Positions 1 to 10,760 of a stretch of 64,000 bases of DNA are shown here, in pieces; within the stretch, counting starts at the first letter, position 1; each line of letters begins with the position of its first letter. The DNA lies in the NCBI RefSeq assembly GCF_014873705.1, contig NZ_JADBDS010000001.1:620001-684000 (forward strand), written 5' to 3'. The position numbers and the translations under genes are program-made. The notes under the pieces are model-generated. The model was not told the origin of the DNA, did not search any database, and saw only the letters and a list, made by a program, of their open reading frames with translations. The stretch is from Mycobacterium sp. OAS707. Lineage in GTDB: Bacteria; Actinomycetota; Actinomycetes; Mycobacteriales; Mycobacteriaceae.

Positions 1-82
1 CGACATGGGCTGACCGAGACGGAAACCCGCTAGGTAGGCTAGGCAACCGTCCAGCACGTACTCAGCGAGGAGTCCCCTGCCC

Positions 83-397
83 ATGCCCATCACTGTCGTC
101 GCCACCATGAAAGCCAAGCCCGAGTCGGTGGACGCGGTCCGCGACGCATGCAAGCAGGCCATCGAAGCGGTGCACTCCGAGCCCGGCTGCGACCTCTACT
201 CGCTGCACGAGGCCGACGGCACCTTCGTTTTCGTCGAACAGTGGGCCGACGCGGACGCGCTGAAGACCCACAGCACCGCGCCCGCGGTCGGCGCACTTTT
301 CGGGACGGTCGGCGAACTGCTCGACGGCGCACCGGACATCAAGATGCTGCAACCCGTCGTTGCCGGTGATCCCGCCAAGGGCCAGCTGCGTCCCTAA
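83..397 (+). CDS. Antibiotic biosynthesis monooxygenase (ABM) domain protein
   Basis: This 104-residue protein has the size and pattern of a single ABM ferredoxin-like domain. It opens with a beta strand ([11 protein letters not shown]) followed by a helix, and a central stretch reads [16 protein letters not shown], matching the family's W-x-x-x-x-x-L-x-x-H feature. Such domains form small dimeric monooxygenases or quinone/heme-handling enzymes; the substrate cannot be read here. GGAG lies upstream of the ATG. The stop overlaps the next start as TAATG, so it is probably translated together with the following SDR, which suggests a shared redox substrate. The family call is firm and the function is open. 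Confidence 0.85.
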   Translation: MPITVVATMKAKPESVDAVRDACKQAIEAVHSEPGCDLYSLHEADGTFVFVEQWADADALKTHSTAPAVGALFGTVGELLDGAPDIKMLQPVVAGDPAKGQLRP

Positions 398-1215
398 TGG
401 CTTCTCTCGCAGGCAAAGTCGCGTTCATCACCGGCGCTGCCCGCGGTCAAGGCCGTGCCGAGGCGGTCCGGTTGGCTGCTGACGGCGCCGACATCATCGC
501 CGTCGACATCTGCGACCAGATCGCTTCGGTGCCCTATCCGATGGCCACTGCCGACGACCTGGCCGCCACGGTCAAGCTCGTCGAGGACACCGGCGCGCGA
601 ATCATCGCGCGGGAGGCCGATGTTCGCGACCAGGCGTCGTTGGCCTCTGCGTTGCAGGCCGGGATAAACGAGTTGGGCCGACTCGACATCGTGGTCGCCA
701 ACGCCGGAATCGCGCCGATGGAGTCTGGCGCGGAAGGCTGGCGAGACGTCATCGACGTCAACCTCACCGGCGTGCACAACACGGTCGAGGCAGCGATGCC
801 GCGCATGGTCGAGCAGGGTGAGGGCGGATCGATCGTGCTGATCAGTTCCGCTGCGGGGCTGGTCGGGATCGGCGGTGGCGACCCGGGATCGCTTGGCTAC
901 ACGGCAGCCAAGCACGGCGTGGTGGGACTCATGCGCGCCTATGCCAATCACCTTGCGCCGCACAGTATCCGCGTGAATTCGATTCACCCCAGCGGTGTTC
1001 TGACGCCGATGATCGACAACGATCACACCCGCCAGTGGCTGTCCAACATGCTCGCCCAGTCGAAGCAGCCACCGGACATGGGCAACGCGATGCCGGTGCA
1101 GGTGCTCGATCCGGAGGACATCGCGGCCGCGGTGGCGTGGCTTGTCTCTGACGAGGCCCGCTACATCACCGGTGTCACGTTGCCCGTCGACGCAGGTTAC
1201 GCCAACAAACGCTGA
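397..1215 (+). CDS. SDR family oxidoreductase, mycofactocin-coupled type
   Basis: This is a 272-residue short-chain dehydrogenase. The Rossmann dinucleotide motif TGAARGQGR is near residue 12, followed by an acidic AVDIC at the end of beta 2, which favours NAD(H) over NADP(H). The active site reads ISSAAG and YTAAK, giving an intact Ser-Tyr-Lys set. The TGAARGQGR signature and the long loop after IAVDICDQI are typical of SDRs whose cofactor is tightly bound and recycled through mycofactocin in mycobacteria. The gene overlaps the ABM gene by one base, and a methyltransferase gene follows 2 bases after its stop. The position corresponds to Rv2750. The substrate is probably an alcohol but is unknown. 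Confidence 0.9.
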   Translation: MASLAGKVAFITGAARGQGRAEAVRLAADGADIIAVDICDQIASVPYPMATADDLAATVKLVEDTGARIIAREADVRDQASLASALQAGINELGRLDIVVANAGIAPMESGAEGWRDVIDVNLTGVHNTVEAAMPRMVEQGEGGSIVLISSAAGLVGIGGGDPGSLGYTAAKHGVVGLMRAYANHLAPHSIRVNSIHPSGVLTPMIDNDHTRQWLSNMLAQSKQPPDMGNAMPVQVLDPEDIAAAVAWLVSDEARYITGVTLPVDAGYANKR

Positions 1216-1217
1216 CC

Positions 1218-2090
1218 ATGGCGCGAAATCCCGCTGCGCAGACCGCCTTCGGCCCGATGGTGCAGGTGGCCATCGAGCAGTACGAACCCGCCGCGCGCCG
1301 TCTGGTCACCGACGACCTTGCCCTGTCCTTCCTGCCAACCGGCCAACGCGCGTTGGTCCGCGCGATGCGGTGGCCGCTGTTGCGTGGGATGACGATATCG
1401 GCGGGCGAGCGGGCAGTGCCAGGGTCGTGGGCGCTGATCGCGTGCCGCAAGCGGTTCATCGACGACAAGCTCGGCGAGGCGCTCGCGAGCATCGATGCCG
1501 TCGTCGATCTGGGCGCCGGCATGGACACCAGGGCTTACCGGCTAGCGCGACAGTCCGACGTCCCCGTCTTCGAGGTCGACCTGCCGATCAACATCGAGCG
1601 CAAGAAGTCCACCGTACAGCGAGCGATTGGCGCGGTTCCCGCGTCAGTTCACTTGGTGCCGTTGGATTTTGAGCGTGACGACCTGATGAAGACGCTGAGC
1701 GCGCGGGGCTACCGTGAAGACGCGCGCACGTTTTTCATCTGGGAGGGTGTGACGCAGTATCTGACGGAGGACGCGGCGCGGGCCACACTGGATGCGCTTC
1801 GAGCCGCACCTGCGGGAAGCCGGCTGGCGTTCACCTATGTGCGCAGGGATTTCATCGAGGGTACGAACCTGTACGACGCCGCGATCCTCTACAAGAAGTT
1901 CCGGCAACGCCGGCAGGTGTGGCGCTTCGGATTGGATCCCGACGAGGTTTCGGGGTTGCTGGCCGAATACGGGTGGCACCTCCTCGAGCAGGCCGGGCCG
2001 GAGTACTTCCAGCAGCACTACATTCGGCCGTCCGGACGGAATCTGGGCGCCTCACAGCTGGAGTGGTCGGCCTACGCGGAGAAGCGCTAG
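1218..2090 (+). CDS. Class I SAM-dependent methyltransferase (TIGR00027/PpmP-like family)
   Basis: This 290-residue protein belongs to the mycobacterial family of putative S-adenosylmethionine methyltransferases related to leucine carboxyl methyltransferases. The SAM motif VVDLGAGMDTRAYRL lies near residues 95-109. Acidic motif II is FEVDLP, and the family signature FFIWEGVTQYL is near residue 175. The C-terminal half contains a conserved DE-rich segment before the final helices. It follows the SDR by 2 bases, so the three plus-strand genes form one operon. M. tuberculosis carries a methyltransferase at the same position (Rv2751). The methyl acceptor is unknown. Confidence 0.88.
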   Translation: MARNPAAQTAFGPMVQVAIEQYEPAARRLVTDDLALSFLPTGQRALVRAMRWPLLRGMTISAGERAVPGSWALIACRKRFIDDKLGEALASIDAVVDLGAGMDTRAYRLARQSDVPVFEVDLPINIERKKSTVQRAIGAVPASVHLVPLDFERDDLMKTLSARGYREDARTFFIWEGVTQYLTEDAARATLDALRAAPAGSRLAFTYVRRDFIEGTNLYDAAILYKKFRQRRQVWRFGLDPDEVSGLLAEYGWHLLEQAGPEYFQQHYIRPSGRNLGASQLEWSAYAEKR

Positions 2091-2098
2091 CCGACCGC

Positions 2099-2485
2099 TC
2101 ATGGCGTGTCTTGCCAATGCCTGGCCAACGGCGTGCCGCTGAACTTCTCCAGCATCACGCGAGAGAATGCAAGCAGCGCGCTGCGCGGCCGGTGGTTGAC
2201 GACGATCTGCTGCGTCTGACCGGCGTCGTTGAAGTTCACCAGAACGATGACACGGGTGTGCACGCCACGGATGTCGGTGGTGTAGATCTCCAGGAAACCG
2301 TCGTCGCCGCAAGGTCCGGCGTAGTTGAATTGCTGGTTGTCGTAGAGCTCTTTCGCCGCAACGACGATCGACCGGACATCCGCCGCTCCATGCGCAGCAC
2401 CATCCATTGCCGCCGCCTCGAGAGTGGCGTCCTCGGCCAAATTGTCGAGCCACTCCGGGTAGTAAGGCTTGCCCATGTATGTCAT
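2099..2485 (-). CDS. Nuclear transport factor 2-like (SnoaL-fold) protein
   Basis: This 128-residue protein shows the pattern of an NTF2-like cone: an N-terminal helix pair ending in LYDNQQFNY, then strands with DDGFLEIYTTDIRG, VIVLVNFND and QQIVVNHRP. A strong ribosome site (GGGAGGAG) precedes the ATG. It is convergent with the methyltransferase, with only 8 bases between stops. NTF2-like folds serve as enzymes or ligand pockets, and no catalytic residue can be assigned here. Nothing nearby points to a substrate. Confidence 0.75.
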   Translation of the reverse strand: MTYMGKPYYPEWLDNLAEDATLEAAAMDGAAHGAADVRSIVVAAKELYDNQQFNYAGPCGDDGFLEIYTTDIRGVHTRVIVLVNFNDAGQTQQIVVNHRPRSALLAFSRVMLEKFSGTPLARHWQDTP

Positions 2486-2680
2486 GCCGCTCCTCCCTTA
2501 GATGACGATGTTGCGCTGGGCACCTTCAAGATAGTTCCCGGCCCGCGATGGCGTTTGGCATCTGCCCGGCAGCCCCCAATCCCCTAGCGGGACCGGCTTC
2601 TGAAATCCCTAACGGCATCCCGCGGACCTAGGCTCTGATCCCGTTTCGCCAGTTCAGCACTGCACGCCAATATTTCAATC

Positions 2681-2902
2681 ATGTACTCCGAGCAAGAAAC
2701 GGCGACCGCAGTGTTGCGGTCACGCGCGCCTCGGATCGTCACTGTCTACCGGGTGCGCATCGGGCACTCGTACGCGGCGTGCTCATGTGGTTGGTCGGCG
2801 CGCCCGCGGGTCTTGAAAGCCGCGGCATGCCAGGACGCATGGCTGCACGCGGCCGACAGTGACTGCGACGTCAACGTCCCGTTGGTGATTCCTGCGAATT
2901 GA
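2681..2902 (+). CDS. Conserved small hypothetical protein with CxCGW motif
   Basis: This 73-residue protein has the core HSYAACSCGWSARPRVLKAAACQDAWLHA. The spaced Cys and His residues (C-x-C-G-W, later C, H, C) look like a small metal-binding or zinc-ribbon-like unit. I recognise the general pattern from mycobacterial hypothetical proteins but know no function. It stands alone on the plus strand between two minus-strand genes and ends 19 bases before the stop of rnj. Composition supports coding, but the short length keeps confidence moderate. Confidence 0.6.
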   Translation: MYSEQETATAVLRSRAPRIVTVYRVRIGHSYAACSCGWSARPRVLKAAACQDAWLHAADSDCDVNVPLVIPAN

Positions 2903-2921
2903 TGTCCCGCGATCGCCGCGG

Positions 2922-4597
2922 TCAGATTTCAATGACGGTCGGGACGATCATCGGCTGGCGGCGGTAGGTCTCCCCGACCCACTTGCCGACGACGCGACGC
3001 ACCGCCTGCGCGATCCGCGTCACTTCGGTGATGTTCTCTGAGGCAAGGAATTCCAGCTCTTCTTCGACCTTGGCCGCCACCGGCTCCAACGCCTTCGGAT
3101 CCTCGGAGAAACCTCGCGAGTGCAGATGCGCGGGGGCTGCCGGCTTACCGGTGCCGCGGCGCACCACGACCGTCACGGCGATGAATCCCGACGAGAGGAC
3201 GAGGCGCTCACCCAGGGTTGCATCGCCCACGTCACCCGTGATCAAGCCATCGACGAACATCTTTCCAGTTGTCACCGCACCCGCGATCGACGCCCTGCCC
3301 GCCACCAGGTCGACGCTTACGCCGTTCTCCGCCAACATGATCGCGTCCGGCGACACGCCAGTGCGCTGCGCCAGCCTGGCATTGGCCCGCAGCATCCGCC
3401 ACGTGCCGTGCACCGGCATCACGTTGCGCGGGCGCACCGCATTGTAGAGAAACAACAGCTCGCCGGCGTACGCGTGCCCCGAAACATGGATTCGCGCTTG
3501 AGCGTTGGTGACGACACGAACGCCGATCTTGGCCAAGGCATCCAGCACACCGAAAATCGCCTCTTCGTTACCCGGGATCTGCGACGACGACATGATGATG
3601 AGATCACCAGACGTCAGCGTGATGCTGCGGTGCTCACCACGCGACATCCGCGACAACGCGGCCATCGGCTCACCCTGCGTCCCGGTGGTGACCAGTGTGA
3701 CCCGCTCGGGCGCCATCATCTCCGCCGCGCCGATGTCGATTACATCGTCGTCTGCGACCCGCAAATAGCCGAGTTCCTTCGCAATCCCCATGTTGCGCAC
3801 CATCGACCGGCCCACGAACGCCACCTTGCGGCCTAGCGCCACTGACGCATCGATGATTTGTTGCACACGGGCGACATTGGAGGCGAAGCACGCGACGATG
3901 ACCCGGCCCTCGGCGCCGCGGATCAGTCGGTGCATGTTCGGCCCGATCTCGCTCTCCGACGGACCGACGCCAGGAATCTCGGAATTCGTTGAGTCGCAAA
4001 GGAACAAGTCCACTCCGCTGTCGCCCAGCCGCGACATGCCAGGCAGGTCGGTCGGCAAGTCGTCCAGCGGCAACTGGTCGAGCTTGATGTCCCCCGTGTG
4101 CAAAACGGTGCCCGCGCCGGTGTGTATCGCGATCGCCAAGCAGCCCGGAATCGAGTGGTTGACGTGGAAGTATTCGCACTCGAACACGCCGTGCCGGGAG
4201 CTCTGCCCCTCACCTACCTCCACGAACACCGGCTTGATCCGGTGTTCGCGGCACTTCTCGGCCACCAGCGCGAGGGTGAACTTCGAGCCGACCACCGGAA
4301 TGTCGGCTCTCAGCTTGAGCAGGAACGGAATCGCACCGATGTGGTCCTCGTGCGCATGCGTCAGCACCAGCGCCTCGATGTCGTCCAAACGGTCTTCGAC
4401 ATGTCGAAGATCGGGCAGGATCAAGTCGACCCCGGGCTCGTCGTGCGTCGGGAACAACACGCCGCAGTCGACGATCAACAACCGGCCGAGGTGCTCGAAA
4501 ACCGTCATGTTTCGGCCGATTTCGCTGACTCCGCCCAGCGCGGTAACCCGCAACGCCCCTGGGGCCAAGGGCCCCGGCGGTTTGAGTTCTTCGTTCA

Positions 4598-4598
<1 letters not shown>
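2922..4598 (-). CDS. rnj: Ribonuclease J
   Basis: This 558-residue metallo-beta-lactamase/beta-CASP nuclease is RNase J, which combines 5'-3' exonuclease and endonuclease activity in rRNA and mRNA processing. The zinc site HAHEDH occupies residues 81-86 and is followed by GAIPFLLKL. Further metal ligands appear in VNHSIPG and LHTGDIKLD. The beta-CASP region contains CDSTNSE, and HVSGHA and MPVHGTWRM complete the active site. Length matches actinobacterial RNase J. The GTG start overlaps the dapA stop by one base (TAGTG), so dapA and rnj are translationally coupled behind thyX, the order seen in M. tuberculosis (Rv2754c-Rv2752c). Confidence 0.97.
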
Positions 4599-5524
<926 letters not shown>

Positions 5525-5557
5525 TCACGGTTCCGTAGCTATATACGCCCGGCGGCG

Positions 5558-6316
5558 TCACGCCTCGGTCGCCAGCGGCGACGTGGCCACTTCGCTCCCG
5601 TCAGCCAGCGTGGATATCTCGAAGTCGGAGAAAACCTGGGGGGCGACAGCGATGAGCTGGCGCAAACACTCGATCGCGAGGCGGCGAATCTCGACGTCGG
5701 CGTGCTCGCTGGCTCGCATCGCGATGAAATGTCGCCAGGCCCGGTAGTTTCCGGTCACCACGATGCGCGTCTCGGTCGCATTCGGCAGCACTGCGCGGGC
5801 CGCCTGCCGCGCCTGCTTGCGTCGCAGCACCGCGTTCGGCTGGTCGGCGAATTTCGCCTCCAGCCGGGACAGCAACTCGGTGTAGGTCGCCCGGCTGGCG
5901 TCGGCCGCCGCGGTGAAGATGTCCTGCAACTCCTCGTCGTCCTCCATGCCCGGCGGCACCACCACCTGCGCGTCGTGCTCGGGGACATATCGCTGCGAGA
6001 GCTGTGAATAGGAGAAGTGCCGGTGACGGATCAGCTCGTGGGTGCACGACCGCGAGATGCCGGTGATGTAGAACGTCACCGAGGCGTGCTCGAGCACCGA
6101 GAAGTGCCCGACATCGATGATGTGGCGCAGGTACGCGGCGTTCGTCGCGGTCTTCGGATTCGGCTTTGACCAGCTCTGGTAGCAGGCTCGCCCGGCGAAC
6201 TCCACCAGCGCAGGGCCGCCGTCGGCATCGGTGCTCCACGGCACGTCCGGCGGCGCCAAGAACTCGGTCTTGGCGATCATTTGCACGCGTAGCGGCGCGG
6301 TCTCGGCCACGGGCAC
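5558..6316 (-). CDS. thyX: Flavin-dependent thymidylate synthase ThyX
   Basis: This 252-residue FAD-dependent enzyme makes dTMP from dUMP using methylenetetrahydrofolate and NADPH. The diagnostic motif [13 protein letters not shown] (RHRxxSxxxxSxR) occupies residues 97-109. The C-terminal [12 protein letters not shown] segment is also typical. It heads the thyX-dapA-rnj run. Because the window also encodes the unrelated ThyA next to dfrA, this organism has both dTMP routes; ThyX regenerates tetrahydrofolate directly and so depends less on DHFR. Confidence 0.97.
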   Translation of the reverse strand: MPVAETAPLRVQMIAKTEFLAPPDVPWSTDADGGPALVEFAGRACYQSWSKPNPKTATNAAYLRHIIDVGHFSVLEHASVTFYITGISRSCTHELIRHRHFSYSQLSQRYVPEHDAQVVVPPGMEDDEELQDIFTAAADASRATYTELLSRLEAKFADQPNAVLRRKQARQAARAVLPNATETRIVVTGNYRAWRHFIAMRASEHADVEIRRLAIECLRQLIAVAPQVFSDFEISTLADGSEVATSPLATEA

Positions 6317-6345
6317 ACCCTAACGTGACGCTCGCCGATGTGGAT

Positions 6346-7131
6346 TCAGTCGGTGAGCACGCCGGCGCGGTGCATCGCCGTGGTGATGAGCTCGAAGTCG
6401 ATCGCACCATGATGGCGCGCCAGCTCGTCGGCGTCGTCCCCGCGGCCGTCGGCAATGGCCCGCACCAACTGCTCGTGTTCGTGCAGCGCCCGTAATTCCA
6501 TGCCGCGCATGGTCGATGGCTCACCCCACAGATGCGCGGGGGAACCGATACTCACGGTGGCCTTGAGGTCGAGCAGCACCTGCTTGAGGACGTCGTTGTG
6601 GGCGGCGTCCATGATCGCGAGGTGGAACCGGCTATCGGCCTGCTGCGCCGCCAGACCGCTCTCGGCCGTCCGGTAGGCCTCGAATCTGGCTTGCAGCACA
6701 GACACATCGTCGTCAGATCGAGACTCCGCGGCCGCGCGACAAACCGTGCCCTGCAGTCGGCAGATCGCGTCGCAGCGGTCACGTAGGTCGTCGAGTCGCG
6801 CCCGCAGGGTGCGGCCCACCACGTCGGTCGATGACTCCGGCCACTGGTCGAGCACATACGACCCGCCGCCGCGACCCCGGCGCGTTTCCAACAGGCCCCG
6901 CTCGACGAGGCGCGCCAGCGCGGCCCGGACCGTCATCCGCCCGGCGCCCAGCGACGCGGCGAGATCGCGTTCGACCGGCAGCCGGGCACCGGGCAGGTAT
7001 TCACCGATCGCAATCGCGGTGATCAGCCGGTCGGTGACCTCGTCGACCCGGGACGAGGTGTCCAGCTGCTGTTGGAGCAGCCCCGGCAGTTCCCTGTCAC
7101 CTGCGGGTGCTCCGTTGTGCGCCATCTGCAA
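6346..7131 (-). CDS. GntR-family regulator, FCD (FadR) subfamily
   Basis: This 261-residue regulator has a winged-helix GntR domain near residues 28-95, with LPVERDLAASLGAGRMTVRAAL as recognition region and the wing GRGGGSYV. An all-helical FCD ligand domain follows; its metal/ligand-type residues are suggested by FHLAIMDAAHN and ALHEHEQLVRAI. It is divergent from the hydrolase-permease pair with 47 bases between starts, so it probably controls that pair and itself through the inverted repeat in the gap. FCD regulators usually respond to small carboxylates or amino acids, which fits a peptide/amino-acid uptake locus. The ligand is inferred, not seen. Confidence 0.88.
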   Translation of the reverse strand: MQMAHNGAPAGDRELPGLLQQQLDTSSRVDEVTDRLITAIAIGEYLPGARLPVERDLAASLGAGRMTVRAALARLVERGLLETRRGRGGGSYVLDQWPESSTDVVGRTLRARLDDLRDRCDAICRLQGTVCRAAAESRSDDDVSVLQARFEAYRTAESGLAAQQADSRFHLAIMDAAHNDVLKQVLLDLKATVSIGSPAHLWGEPSTMRGMELRALHEHEQLVRAIADGRGDDADELARHHGAIDFELITTAMHRAGVLTD

Positions 7132-7150
7132 ATGTTAAATCTCGGTCAAT

Positions 7151-7167
7151 GGTCTTGTCATGAGACC
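7151..7167. promoter_or_regulatory. Candidate GntR operator in divergent promoter
   Basis: GGTCT (7151-7155) and AGACC (7163-7167) form a perfect 5-base inverted repeat with a 7-base spacer. They sit in the 47-base gap between the divergent GntR regulator and the hydrolase gene. FadR-subfamily operators are short palindromes of the TGGTnnnnnACCA type, so placement and form fit self-regulation. The arms are short and a chance repeat cannot be excluded. Confidence 0.45.
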
Positions 7168-7178
7168 TTTACGGGTTC

Positions 7179-8102
7179 ATGCTGAGCGCCATGGCTTCTA
7201 CGACCAGGCTGGTCCCGTTCCGTGGCTACGAAACCTGGGTGCAGATCACCTCGCCCGACGATGCACGCAGCGGAGCCCTCCCCTTGTTCGTCCTGCACGG
7301 CGGCCCGGGAATGGCGCACAACTACGTGCGAAACATCGCCGAACTCGCAGGCGAGACGGGCCGCACCGTCATCCACTACGACCAGATCGGCTGCGGCAAC
7401 AGCACGCACCTGCCTGACGCCCCCGCCGACTTCTGGACGCCCGACCTGTTCGTCGACGAGTTCCACACCGTGCGCGAAGCACTGGGCATCGACGAGTACC
7501 ACCTGCTCGGCCAGTCGTGGGGCGGAATGCTCAGTGCGGAGATCGCGGTGCGGCAACCGCCCGGGCTTGCGTCGCTGTCGATCTGCAACTCCCCGGCTTC
7601 GATGGAACTGTGGATGGCCGGTTGCGCGGAGTTGCGAGCACAACTGCCTGCAGAGACGCAGGCCGCGTTGGACCGTCACGAGCAGGCTGACACCGTCACC
7701 GATCCGGAGTACCTGGAGGCGACCAACGAGTTCTACCGTCGCCACTTGTGCCGGGTCGACCCCGTGCCGCAGGACCTGGTCGACACGATCACGCAGATGG
7801 AGGCCGAGCCGACGGTCTACCACACCATGAACGGCCCCAACGAGTTCTACGTCTGGGGCACCCTGCGTGGCTGGAGCATCATCGACCGGCTGGCCAAGAT
7901 CACCGCACCGACATTGGTGATCGCAGGCGAGTTCGACGAGGCGACACCCGCGGCCTGGCAGCCCTACGTCGATCACATCGCCGACGCGACAAGCCACGTG
8001 TTCAGCGACGCCAGTCACTGCTCACATCTGGAGAAGCCCGAGGAATTCCGCGCTGTGGTCGCCGACTTCCTCGCCAGCCACGACGCGGTAGCCCGCATCT
8101 AG
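7179..8102 (+). CDS. Proline iminopeptidase-family alpha/beta hydrolase
   Basis: This 307-residue alpha/beta hydrolase has the HGGPG oxyanion motif (LHGGPGMAHNY) and the nucleophile elbow GQSWGG. The acid is in AGEFDEATP and the late histidine in DASHCSHLEKP. HGGPG combined with GQSWGG is the signature of prolyl iminopeptidases and related amino-acid amidases, which release N-terminal proline or hydrolyse amides. ATG at 7191 is an equally possible start. The downstream gene is an amino-acid/polyamine permease, so the pair may release and import an amino acid or amide. Cytoplasmic: no signal peptide. Confidence 0.87.
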   Translation: MLSAMASTTRLVPFRGYETWVQITSPDDARSGALPLFVLHGGPGMAHNYVRNIAELAGETGRTVIHYDQIGCGNSTHLPDAPADFWTPDLFVDEFHTVREALGIDEYHLLGQSWGGMLSAEIAVRQPPGLASLSICNSPASMELWMAGCAELRAQLPAETQAALDRHEQADTVTDPEYLEATNEFYRRHLCRVDPVPQDLVDTITQMEAEPTVYHTMNGPNEFYVWGTLRGWSIIDRLAKITAPTLVIAGEFDEATPAAWQPYVDHIADATSHVFSDASHCSHLEKPEEFRAVVADFLASHDAVARI

Positions 8103-8131
8103 CCCACCCCTCACATCCCGATAGGACGCTC

Positions 8132-9568
8132 ATGGACGCTCAGCGCACGCTCGAATCCTTCGGCTACAAGCAGGAATTGCATCGCTCGGTGGCCACCGTC
8201 GACCTACTCGTCTACGGGCTCATCTTCATGGTGCCCATTGCGCCGTGGACGATCTTCGGTGTCGTCTACAACAGCGCCGGGGGCATGGTGCCGTTGGTGT
8301 ACCTCATCGGCCTGATCGCCATGGTGTTCACGGCGATGGCGTACGCGCAGATGGCCAAGTCGTTCCCGTTGGCGGGGTCGGTGTTCTCGTATGTTGGCCG
8401 CGGAATCCATCCCGGCGCAGGCTTTTTCGCCGGGTGGGCGATCTTGCTGGACTACTTGCTGATACCGACGCTGCTGTACGTGTTGGCCGCCGAATCGATG
8501 ATCGGCTTGTTCCCCGGGACGCCGAGATGGATGTGGGCGCTGGTGTTCGTCGCCGTCAACACCGTGATCAACCTGCTCGGGGTCGACTCGCTGAAAATCG
8601 CCAACCGGCTGTTCCTGGCGCTCGAGTTGGTCTTCCTGGGGATCTTTGTGGTGATCGCGGTGCGCGCCATCAACGGCGACTCGCTGCCCAACGTGCACTG
8701 GAGCACCACGCCGATCTGGAACCCCGAAACTGTCAGCGCACCGTTGATCGCCGCGGCGCTGTCGATCGCGGTGTTGAGTTTCCTTGGCTTCGACGGCATT
8801 TCGACACTCGCCGAGGAGTCCACCGGCGAGAAGAATCCAGCCGGCAAGGCGATGATCGGCGCGCTGTTCATCGTCGCGTTCTTCTTCATCGGTCAGACGT
8901 GGTTGGCCAGCCTGCTGGCGGGCGGACGGGAATCGTTCAGCGATGACGAGGCGGGCAACGCGTTCTTCAAACTGGTCGAGGCGGCGTCGAGCACCGGTTG
9001 GATGAATGCGTTCTTCGTCGTCAACGTGCTTGCCGTCGGTTTCGCCAATGCGATGGCCGCGCAGGCAGCCACCAGCCGGCTGCTGTACTCGATGAGCCGT
9101 GACCGCCAGCTGCCTGGCTTCCTGTCGAAGGTCAGCTCCCGCCAGGTGCCGATGGCCGCGATCCTGGTGGTGAGCGCGATCAGCGTCGTGCTCGTGCTGT
9201 TCTTCGTCGGGCAGATCGCGTTGATCTCGTCGCTGGTGAACTTCGGTGCGCTGTTTGCCTTCTGCCTGTTGCACGTGTCCGTCGTCTGGTACTACATCGG
9301 GCGCAAGAAGTCGAAGAACTACCTGCTGCACCTCGTTGTGCCGACGCTCGGTTTCCTGATCATCGGGTACGTGCTGTTCAACGCGGACGCCCTGGCGAAG
9401 ATCGGCGGCCTCGTGTGGCTGGTTGTCGGCACGGTGGTGTTCATCGTCAACACGGTGCGCGGTCGAGGCGTGCCGGACCTCAGCGAGGAACGCACAGTGC
9501 GCGGCGAAGGCATCACCCCAGAGCCCGCGACAGCTGCGCCGTCAGATCACCCCGGTCCCCAACGGTGA
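8132..9568 (+). CDS. APC-superfamily amino-acid permease
   Basis: This 478-residue integral membrane protein has about twelve hydrophobic segments. The APC fold is indicated by the N-terminal VYNSAGGMVPLVYLIG, the mid-protein FLGFDGISTLAEES (transmembrane 6 region) and RLLYSMSRDRQLPG in the cytoplasmic loop. These proteins exchange or symport amino acids or polyamines. The start chosen is the ATG after GATAGGAC; the frame stays open upstream inside the hydrolase gene, but that extension is out-of-frame shadow sequence. It lies 29 bases behind the hydrolase and was probably co-transcribed. Its last 56 bases overlap the convergent YcaQ-type gene. The substrate is not readable. Confidence 0.9.
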   Translation: MDAQRTLESFGYKQELHRSVATVDLLVYGLIFMVPIAPWTIFGVVYNSAGGMVPLVYLIGLIAMVFTAMAYAQMAKSFPLAGSVFSYVGRGIHPGAGFFAGWAILLDYLLIPTLLYVLAAESMIGLFPGTPRWMWALVFVAVNTVINLLGVDSLKIANRLFLALELVFLGIFVVIAVRAINGDSLPNVHWSTTPIWNPETVSAPLIAAALSIAVLSFLGFDGISTLAEESTGEKNPAGKAMIGALFIVAFFFIGQTWLASLLAGGRESFSDDEAGNAFFKLVEAASSTGWMNAFFVVNVLAVGFANAMAAQAATSRLLYSMSRDRQLPGFLSKVSSRQVPMAAILVVSAISVVLVLFFVGQIALISSLVNFGALFAFCLLHVSVVWYYIGRKKSKNYLLHLVVPTLGFLIIGYVLFNADALAKIGGLVWLVVGTVVFIVNTVRGRGVPDLSEERTVRGEGITPEPATAAPSDHPGPQR

Positions 9569-10727
9569 CATCAGAGAGCCCCAGCCACGACGCCATCGTT
9601 CGCAGTTCCGTAGCCATGGCCTTGGCGACCCGCGACTTGTCTTGACCGGGTTCGGCAAACGCTCCGACGACGTTCAGCGCGTCGCGGGTGCGCTCGGCCT
9701 TGAGGTCGACGCGGCCGACGAGTTGTCCGTCGAGCAGGAAAGGCCATACGTAGTAACCGAATTGGCGCTTGGGCGCGGGAACGTAGATCTCGATGCGGTA
9801 ATGGAAATCGAACAGCCGCTCCACCCGGGGCCGAAAGAAGATCAACGGGTCGAACGGGCATAGCAGCGCCGTCCCGCGATCGCGTCTCGGAATGCTCTGA
9901 CCCGCAGGCAGATACGCCGGCGCTGACCAGCCGTCGACCTCGACCGGCTCCAACTCCCCATCGGCCACGAGTTTGGCGATCGCAGGCTTCGACCGTTTCG
10001 GAGACAGCCGGAAGTAGTCGCGGATATCGGTCTCCGTTCCGACACCGAGCGCCGTGGCCGCCCTCAGCGTGAGCTCTCGCACCGCTTCCTCGTCGTCGAC
10101 CTCGCGGGCCACCACCTCCGGCGGCAGCACGTTTTCGACGAGGTCGTAATGGCGGGCGAACCCGATGCGGGTCTCCGTCGTCAGCACTCCGGCCGAGAAC
10201 AATGCCTCCGTCACCCATTTGGTGTCGCTGCGGTCCCACCATGGGCCCTTCTTGCCGGGGCGCTCTTCGCCGACGTACTGCTCGATCTGCCCGGCCGTCG
10301 ACGGACCGTGCTTGGCGATCGCAGCGACGATGTCGTCGGCGAGCCGCTTCCGTTTCTTGACGACCTCGGTGCGCCACCGCCCGTGGGTGTACTCACGCAT
10401 GCGCCATCGCAACAGCGGCCAGTCGTCGACGGCCATCAACGCGGCCTCGTGCGCCCAGTACTCGACGAGCAGCCGAGGCGAACGCGTGGTGTGGCTCCAC
10501 GCGGCACGGTCCAGCACGTCACGGTCGTAGGGTCCGAGCCGGCTGAACACCGGCGAATAGTGGGCGCGCACCGCCACCGACACCGAGTCCAGCTGCAGCA
10601 CCTGAATGCGTGAGATGAGCCGCCGCAGATGCGCACGGGTGACCGGGCCACGCGGCTTCGGCTCGGCGAAGCCCTGGGCGGCGACGGCGATGCGACGCGC
10701 CTGGGCGCCCGTCAGAGTCGGCGGCAT
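9513..10727 (-). CDS. Winged-helix DNA glycosylase-like protein, YcaQ (QxD) subfamily
   Basis: This roughly 404-residue protein belongs to the HTH_42 family that includes the interstrand-crosslink glycosylases YcaQ and AlkZ. The catalytic QLD motif lies in LQLDSVSVAVRAHYSPVFSRLG near residue 40, matching the YcaQ-type Q-x-D form. Conserved YWAHEAALM and a C-terminal beta-barrel region (FDPLIFFRPRVERLFDF) are present. ATG at 10727 is preferred because the domain begins immediately after it; a GTG at 10745 is possible. The 3' end overlaps the convergent permease gene by 56 bases. The role in alkylation or crosslink repair is inferred from the family. Confidence 0.82.
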   Translation of the reverse strand: MPPTLTGAQARRIAVAAQGFAEPKPRGPVTRAHLRRLISRIQVLQLDSVSVAVRAHYSPVFSRLGPYDRDVLDRAAWSHTTRSPRLLVEYWAHEAALMAVDDWPLLRWRMREYTHGRWRTEVVKKRKRLADDIVAAIAKHGPSTAGQIEQYVGEERPGKKGPWWDRSDTKWVTEALFSAGVLTTETRIGFARHYDLVENVLPPEVVAREVDDEEAVRELTLRAATALGVGTETDIRDYFRLSPKRSKPAIAKLVADGELEPVEVDGWSAPAYLPAGQSIPRRDRGTALLCPFDPLIFFRPRVERLFDFHYRIEIYVPAPKRQFGYYVWPFLLDGQLVGRVDLKAERTRDALNVVGAFAEPGQDKSRVAKAMATELRTMASWLGLSDVTVGDRGDLTAQLSRALG

Positions 10728-10760
10728 CTCGTCATCGTGCAGCACACCACCGACAAGTGC

